Below are positions 6,237 to 10,011 of a DNA stretch of 10,011 bases, in pieces. A model generated the notes under the pieces. That model made no database searches. It was not told the origin of the DNA and saw only the letters and a list, made by a program, of their open reading frames with translations. The position numbers were made by a program, and so were the translations under genes. Source of the DNA: Deltaproteobacteria bacterium (GTDB lineage Bacteria; Desulfobacterota; Desulfobacteria; Desulfobacterales; JAUVKB01); NCBI GenBank assembly GCA_030596405.1, contig JAUVKB010000072.1, positions 1-10,011 on the forward strand. The letters run 5' to 3'. The number at the start of each line of letters is the position of its first letter. The stretch's first letter is position 1.

Positions 6237-6623
6237 ATGTTAAACAAACAGCAGCAATTCGGCAGGGAGAGTGAATCTGTTGCAGCCGGACACCTGAAAA
6301 AAAACGGTTACAAAATCCTTGAGAAAAGTTACTATACCAAACTCGGTGAAATCGACATAATTGCAAAAGAGAATGACACCATTGTCTTTGTCGAAGTTAA
6401 AGCCAGAAAATCCGGTCGTTTTGGGAACCCTAAATATGCGGTAACTTTTAAAAAACAGAGGAAGATTTCCATGGTCGCTCTTTACTATCTTAAATCCACA
6501 GGCCAGAGCAATGCAAAGGCAAGGTTCGATGTGGTGGCGATAAATTCGGCGCAAAGTGCGCCTGGTGTTAAGGGGATGGAAATAGAGATAATAAAAAATG
6601 CCTTTGAACTTGCCTATAAATAA
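6237..6623 (+). CDS. yraN: YraN/UPF0102 family nuclease-like protein
   Basis: The UPF0102 (YraN) family has a PD-(D/E)xK endonuclease-like fold, but its cellular job is poorly defined. The 128 residues show the family pattern: FGRESESVAAGHLKKNGYKIL (8-28, helix with E11), GEID at 37-40 (D40), FVEVKAR (51-57, with E53 and K55 in the ExK position), and RFDVVAI (96-102). The putative metal ligands are therefore intact. The start is clear: GGAGG at 6227-6231 lies five bases before the ATG. The 51-base gap after rnhB is one of the longer gaps in the operon. The rnhB-yraN-rsmI neighbourhood is frequent in bacteria and is compatible with a nucleic acid processing role, which is inference. The last 26 bases overlap rsmI. 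Confidence 0.93.
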   Translation: MLNKQQQFGRESESVAAGHLKKNGYKILEKSYYTKLGEIDIIAKENDTIVFVEVKARKSGRFGNPKYAVTFKKQRKISMVALYYLKSTGQSNAKARFDVVAINSAQSAPGVKGMEIEIIKNAFELAYK

Positions 6624-7488
6624 TCAAAAACATATCGACGGCAAAGGCAGGCTTTACGTGGTAGCCACGCCTATAGGAAATATGAATGATATCACTTTGA
6701 GGGCGATAGATGTTCTTGGGAAAGCAGATTGTGTCGCGGCGGAAGATACAAGACGTACAGGACGGCTTCTCGCTTTTCATAAGGTTAATAAAACCGGTCT
6801 TTTGTCTTATCACGAGCATAATGAATTAAAACGCACACCGGAACTGATTGAAAAACTAAAGAGAGGGCTTGCGGTTGTGCTTGTATCGGATGCGGGAACG
6901 CCTACTGTTTCCGATCCGGGTTACCGCCTGATAAAAAAAGCTGTTGAAAGCGGCATTCCGGTTATACCGATACCTGGTGTGTCTGCCGTAACCACTGCTT
7001 TAAGTGTTGCCGGGCTGCCGGTCAATTCTTTTGTTTTTATGGGATTTCTTGCAAGAAAGAAGGGTAAGCGCATAAAACAGTTAAACGAGCTTTCAAGGGA
7101 ACAAAAAACAATTGTGATCTATGAGTCCCCAAGACGTGTTCTGTCACTTTTAGAAGAGATTATAATGGTTATGGGAGACAGAGACGGCGTTCTTTGCCGT
7201 GAGATGACAAAACTCCATGAAGAATTTTTAAGGGGGGTGTTGTCTGGAATTGTTTCCAACATGCAAAAACGCGCAGAAATAAAGGGGGACTGCACTCTGC
7301 TTATAAGAGGGTATGAAAAAGATGAAGATATCTCTATGGAATCGATACGAAGTAAAATCAAAGAAGAGTTAAAAACAACCAGACACAATCTTTCAGGTTT
7401 TGCAAAAAAGATGGCAAAAAAATACGGTCTTCCCAAAAACGAGATATACAGGGAAGCGCTGAAGATAGAACAAAACAAAAAAGTATAA
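6598..7488 (+). CDS. rsmI: 16S rRNA (cytidine1402-2'-O)-methyltransferase RsmI
   Basis: RsmI puts the 2'-O-methyl group on C1402 in the ribosomal P site; with RsmH it makes m4Cm1402, which tunes start-codon choice. The 296 residues belong to the tetrapyrrole methylase fold. Motifs in order are LYVVATPIGNMNDIT (19-33), AAEDTRRT (47-54), YHEHNE (71-76), VSDAGTPTVSDPGY (96-109), PIPGVSAV (124-131), YESPRRV (175-181) and REMTKLHEE (201-209). The C-terminal KKMAKKYGLPKNEIYREAL helix-turn-helix tail (270-288) is typical of the full-length form. The ATG at 6598 lies within yraN (26-base overlap, different frame), with no strong ribosome site, so coupling is likely. The first 17 residues before the GRLYVV strand are somewhat long, but no nearer methionine exists before that strand. 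Confidence 0.96.
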   Translation: MPLNLPINNQKHIDGKGRLYVVATPIGNMNDITLRAIDVLGKADCVAAEDTRRTGRLLAFHKVNKTGLLSYHEHNELKRTPELIEKLKRGLAVVLVSDAGTPTVSDPGYRLIKKAVESGIPVIPIPGVSAVTTALSVAGLPVNSFVFMGFLARKKGKRIKQLNELSREQKTIVIYESPRRVLSLLEEIIMVMGDRDGVLCREMTKLHEEFLRGVLSGIVSNMQKRAEIKGDCTLLIRGYEKDEDISMESIRSKIKEELKTTRHNLSGFAKKMAKKYGLPKNEIYREALKIEQNKKV

Positions 7489-7518
7489 GATTTAAGATTA
7501 TAGACGAGGTAAAATATA

Positions 7519-9699
7519 ATGGACAGACTCGATGCCATATTTTCTCCCGAATCCGTTGCAGTGATTGGAGCTTCCACCAGACGGGGAAAAGTAGGTCATG
7601 ACATATTTGCAAATATTTTAAGAGGAGGCTTTAAGGGGACGCTTTATCCAGTAAATCCTAATGCCAAATCGATTCTAAGCGTCAGGGCTTATAAAACGAT
7701 TATCGATATACCCGATGATGTTGACCTTGCAATAATAATTCTTCCTCCCATGCTTGCCGTCGATGCTGTAAAAAGAGCCATAAAAAAGGGAGTCAAAGGG
7801 ATTGTAATTGTTTCGGCTGGTTTTCGCGAGGTCAGCAAAGAGGGGCTTGCGATAGAAGAAGAGATTGTTTCCGTCTGTAAAAAAGCAAAGGTGCGCGTAG
7901 TCGGCCCAAACTGTCTTGGAGTTATTAATCCTTTGCCTTCTGTAAGGCTGAACTCCAGCTTTTCTGCACGCATGCCAAAAGCCGGTAATATTTCGTTTAT
8001 TTCACAAAGCGGTGCATTATGCACTGCTGTTCTTGACTTTGCCGCTGACAGAGATTTCGGTTTTTCCAAGTTTATTTCCATAGGAAACAAGGCTGACGTG
8101 GATGAACTCGATCTTTTGCGGTACATGCACAAGGATTTGGATACCGAAGTTATTATGATTTATTTGGAGGAACTCAGAAGAGGGCCTGAGTTTATTGAGG
8201 CTGTTAAAGAGATTACAACAGGCGACAGGCCAACACCGGTTCTGGTAATAAAATCGGGAAGGACAAGCGCAGGGGCAAAAGCTGCGGCATCCCATACCGG
8301 CGCCCTTGCAGGCACTGAGGCGGTATATGATGCAATTTTTCAACAGGCTGGTATTATCCGTGTCGATTCGATAGACGAGCTGTTCGATTTTGCCACCGCC
8401 TTTGCCTACAAAAACGAAAGTGAGGCAGGAAAATTTAGCAGAAAGATTCCAAACGGAAACAGGGTGGCCATTGTCACCAATGCCGGAGGCCCGGGGATCG
8501 TTGCAACAGACATGACGGTTACATCCGGGCTTAAGCTCGCACAATTTCAGGAAGAGACTGTTGAAACGCTGGCAAGTCATCTTCCGATGACGGCGAATCT
8601 TTATAACCCTGTGGATGTTATAGGAGACGCTTCCCAGGATCGCTATGAGAATGCCCTGGCGGCTGTAATAAAGGATGAAGGCGTTGACGGAGCTCTTGTT
8701 ATCTTAACTCCCCAGTCCATGACAAACGCCCTTGGAACTGCTGAATCGATCGTCAAAATAGCCAGACGAACCCATAAACCGATTCTCTGTTGTTTTATGG
8801 GAATTATAGATGTTTCTTCAGGAGTAAAATATCTTCAAGAACAAGGCGTGCCGGTTTTCAGGTTCCCTGAAAACGTGGCAAAAGCTTTTGGAGCCCTTTA
8901 CAGGTATTCTAAGTGGTTAAACCGGCAACATCTGGCGACTTTTACCTTTGATCACGATAAAGAGTCGGCTGATAAAATTATTAAAAAACATCTTTCTGCG
9001 GGTAAAACCTATCTCGGAGAGCTGGAAGGGATTGAGCTGCTCAAATGTTACGGCTTTAATGTTTTGCCGACATATCTTGCAAAGACTGATGACGAGGCGG
9101 TTGATATCGCGGAAAAGATTTCTTTCCCAGTGGCGATGAAAATCGTATCCGAACAAATTTTGCACAAATCTGATGCAGGCGGTGTTGTCCTCGGCCTTGA
9201 AAACAGAGACGAGGTAAAAAAAGCTTTTAATGAAATCGTTGAAAAAGCGGCAAAATACAATCCTAAAGCAGTTGTTGACGGTGTTTTGCTTCAAAAAATG
9301 GCTCCTGCCGGCGAAGAGGTGATATTGGGGATGAACCGTTACCCTATTTTCGGCCCTTTGCTTATGTTCGGCGTCGGCGGAGTATTTGTCGAAGTCTTTC
9401 AGGATGTTGTATTCCGGCTCGCTCCCATCGGCAGAAACGAAGCACGCAGAATGATTCGGGGAATCAAGGGATATAAGCTTTTAAAAGGATTCAGGGGAAG
9501 ACCTGAAGCAGACATAAATATACTGGAAAAATTAGTGGTGAGTCTGTCTGATATGACCATAAATCACAAAGAAATTATGGAAATGGATATAAATCCTCTT
9601 CTGGTTCATGGGAAAGGGGCTACCGTGGCTGACTGCAGGATTATCCTTAAGGCCGGCAACGATTCATCAAAACAGGTGTCTTCAGGATGTGTCAATTAG
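7519..9699 (+). CDS. Acetate-CoA ligase (ADP-forming), fused alpha-beta subunits
   Basis: This NDP-forming acyl-CoA synthetase interconverts acetyl-CoA (or related acyl-CoA), ADP and phosphate with acetate, ATP and CoA. Its 726 residues carry both subunits in one chain. The CoA-binding domain comes first (about 7-132, with VAVIGAS at 13-19 and VVGPNCLG at 127-134). The ligase domains follow, with ISQSGALC at 161-168 and H259 in ASHTGALAG, the expected phosphohistidine. A further ligase domain has TNAGGPGI (320-327). The C-terminal ATP-grasp half (about 485-710) has H549 in ILHKSDAGGVVLGL, LQKMAPAGEEVILG (591-604) and MEMDINPLL (687-695). There is no GNAT domain and the length is short for PatZ-type lysine acetyltransferases, so I reject that reading. 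Acyl specificity cannot be read. GAGG (7506-7509) precedes the ATG by nine bases; rsmI ends 30 bases upstream. Confidence 0.94.
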   Translation: MDRLDAIFSPESVAVIGASTRRGKVGHDIFANILRGGFKGTLYPVNPNAKSILSVRAYKTIIDIPDDVDLAIIILPPMLAVDAVKRAIKKGVKGIVIVSAGFREVSKEGLAIEEEIVSVCKKAKVRVVGPNCLGVINPLPSVRLNSSFSARMPKAGNISFISQSGALCTAVLDFAADRDFGFSKFISIGNKADVDELDLLRYMHKDLDTEVIMIYLEELRRGPEFIEAVKEITTGDRPTPVLVIKSGRTSAGAKAAASHTGALAGTEAVYDAIFQQAGIIRVDSIDELFDFATAFAYKNESEAGKFSRKIPNGNRVAIVTNAGGPGIVATDMTVTSGLKLAQFQEETVETLASHLPMTANLYNPVDVIGDASQDRYENALAAVIKDEGVDGALVILTPQSMTNALGTAESIVKIARRTHKPILCCFMGIIDVSSGVKYLQEQGVPVFRFPENVAKAFGALYRYSKWLNRQHLATFTFDHDKESADKIIKKHLSAGKTYLGELEGIELLKCYGFNVLPTYLAKTDDEAVDIAEKISFPVAMKIVSEQILHKSDAGGVVLGLENRDEVKKAFNEIVEKAAKYNPKAVVDGVLLQKMAPAGEEVILGMNRYPIFGPLLMFGVGGVFVEVFQDVVFRLAPIGRNEARRMIRGIKGYKLLKGFRGRPEADINILEKLVVSLSDMTINHKEIMEMDINPLLVHGKGATVADCRIILKAGNDSSKQVSSGCVN

Positions 9700-10011
9700 A
9701 TCAGGTAGATTCGGATACAATTTATCCTGTAATACTTCCTGTGCCTGAAAAAAACAGGGACCTTCCTGTTAGAGAAAAGGTTATAAGATTAAAAGAATAT
9801 GCAAGGGACGCTCTTAGAATATCCGCTAAAAAGAGTGGAATAAAATCCTGTTATTTAAAAAAGGATGAAAAAGGAGTTCCTCTACCTTTTGACGGGAATT
9901 ACTGGTCAATATCACATAAGCCTGAATATGTCTGCGGTGTCGTCGCTTTAACAAAGACGGGGATAGATATTGAAAAGATAAGACCCTGCTCAAAGGCTCT
10001 TTTCAGAAAAA
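9687..10011 (+). CDS. 4'-phosphopantetheinyl transferase, N-terminal part (cut by window edge)
   Basis: The frame starting at ATG 9687 stays open to the window end, giving 108 residues and no stop. It shows YWSISHKPEYV (72-82), the S-x-SHs-like strand, and TGIDIEKI (91-98) with D94 and E96. These match the metal-binding G(I/V)D.E signature of Sfp-type phosphopantetheinyl transferases, which move the phosphopantetheine arm of CoA onto carrier proteins. The KGVPLPF segment (62-68) fits the family's G.P.. loop. The rest of the enzyme, including the later W/F..KE motif, lies beyond the window. The start overlaps the end of the acyl-CoA ligase gene by 13 bases in another frame. AGG at 9674-9676 is a weak ribosome site, so coupling is likely. 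The carrier protein it serves cannot be seen here. Confidence 0.85.
   Translation, partial: MCQLDQVDSDTIYPVILPVPEKNRDLPVREKVIRLKEYARDALRISAKKSGIKSCYLKKDEKGVPLPFDGNYWSISHKPEYVCGVVALTKTGIDIEKIRPCSKALFRK

Noticed and set aside
7480..7518. Separate promoter for the acyl-CoA ligase (TATAAG near the rsmI end)
   Set aside because: I could not find a -35-like hexamer at a suitable distance, so read-through from the operon is simpler.
7119..7577. 152-codon open frame on the minus strand over the rsmI end
   Set aside because: It crosses two real genes and their gap, is very rich in Ser, Phe and Leu, and shows no motif.
8017..8580. 187-codon open frame on the minus strand inside the acyl-CoA ligase gene
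   Set aside because: It is antisense to a complete, conserved enzyme, and its product is rich in Cys and low-complexity stretches typical of shadow frames.
7519..9699. Protein lysine acetyltransferase (PatZ type)
   Set aside because: There is no GNAT domain at either end and the length fits the ligase core alone; both catalytic histidines are present.

Overview
The window looks like a chromosomal housekeeping segment of a Desulfobacterota-type (deltaproteobacterial) bacterium. I infer this from the gene order ffh–rpsP–khpA–rimM–trmD–(second SPOUT methyltransferase)–rplS–rnhB–yraN–rsmI, and from the large single-chain ADP-forming acyl-CoA synthetase that follows. Protein sequence searches would be needed to fix the taxon. 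Coding density is very high. The longest gene-free stretch is the 158-base divergent gap at 1260-1417, and no stretch above 300 bases lacks a gene.

Left edge (1-1417). The window opens inside the 3' end of a plus-strand gene, tentatively the C-terminal RNA-binding tail of a tRNA-thiolation-type protein. It runs head-on into rlmN on the minus strand, and the two coding ends overlap by 20 bases. A short inverted repeat with a T-run lies in that overlap. The gap between rlmN and ffh holds a good sigma70-like promoter for ffh (TTGACA, 17-base spacer, TATTTT) and a perfect TATAAT box facing rlmN. That box argues for the internal ATG of rlmN as the true start.

Central operon (1418-7488). Ten co-directional genes are packed with short gaps or overlaps. 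They supply protein targeting (Ffh), two ribosomal proteins (S16, L19), ribosome maturation (RimM, probably KhpA), tRNA and rRNA modification (TrmD, RsmI, and a SPOUT protein of unknown target), RNase HII and the YraN nuclease-like protein. Junctions vary: khpA, rplS and yraN have clear Shine-Dalgarno sequences, whereas rimM, the second SPOUT gene, rnhB and rsmI have poor ones and probably depend on translation of the gene before them. A 12-base tandem duplication spans the stop codon of the second SPOUT gene.

Right edge (7489-10011). Thirty bases after rsmI the same strand continues with a fused alpha-beta acetate-CoA ligase (ADP-forming). Its last 13 bases overlap the start of a 4'-phosphopantetheinyl transferase gene that runs off the window.

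I found no mobile element, CRISPR array, tRNA or rRNA gene, defence system or clearly new multi-gene system. The item closest to unexplored biology is the SPOUT-fold methyltransferase next to trmD, whose RNA target I do not know.
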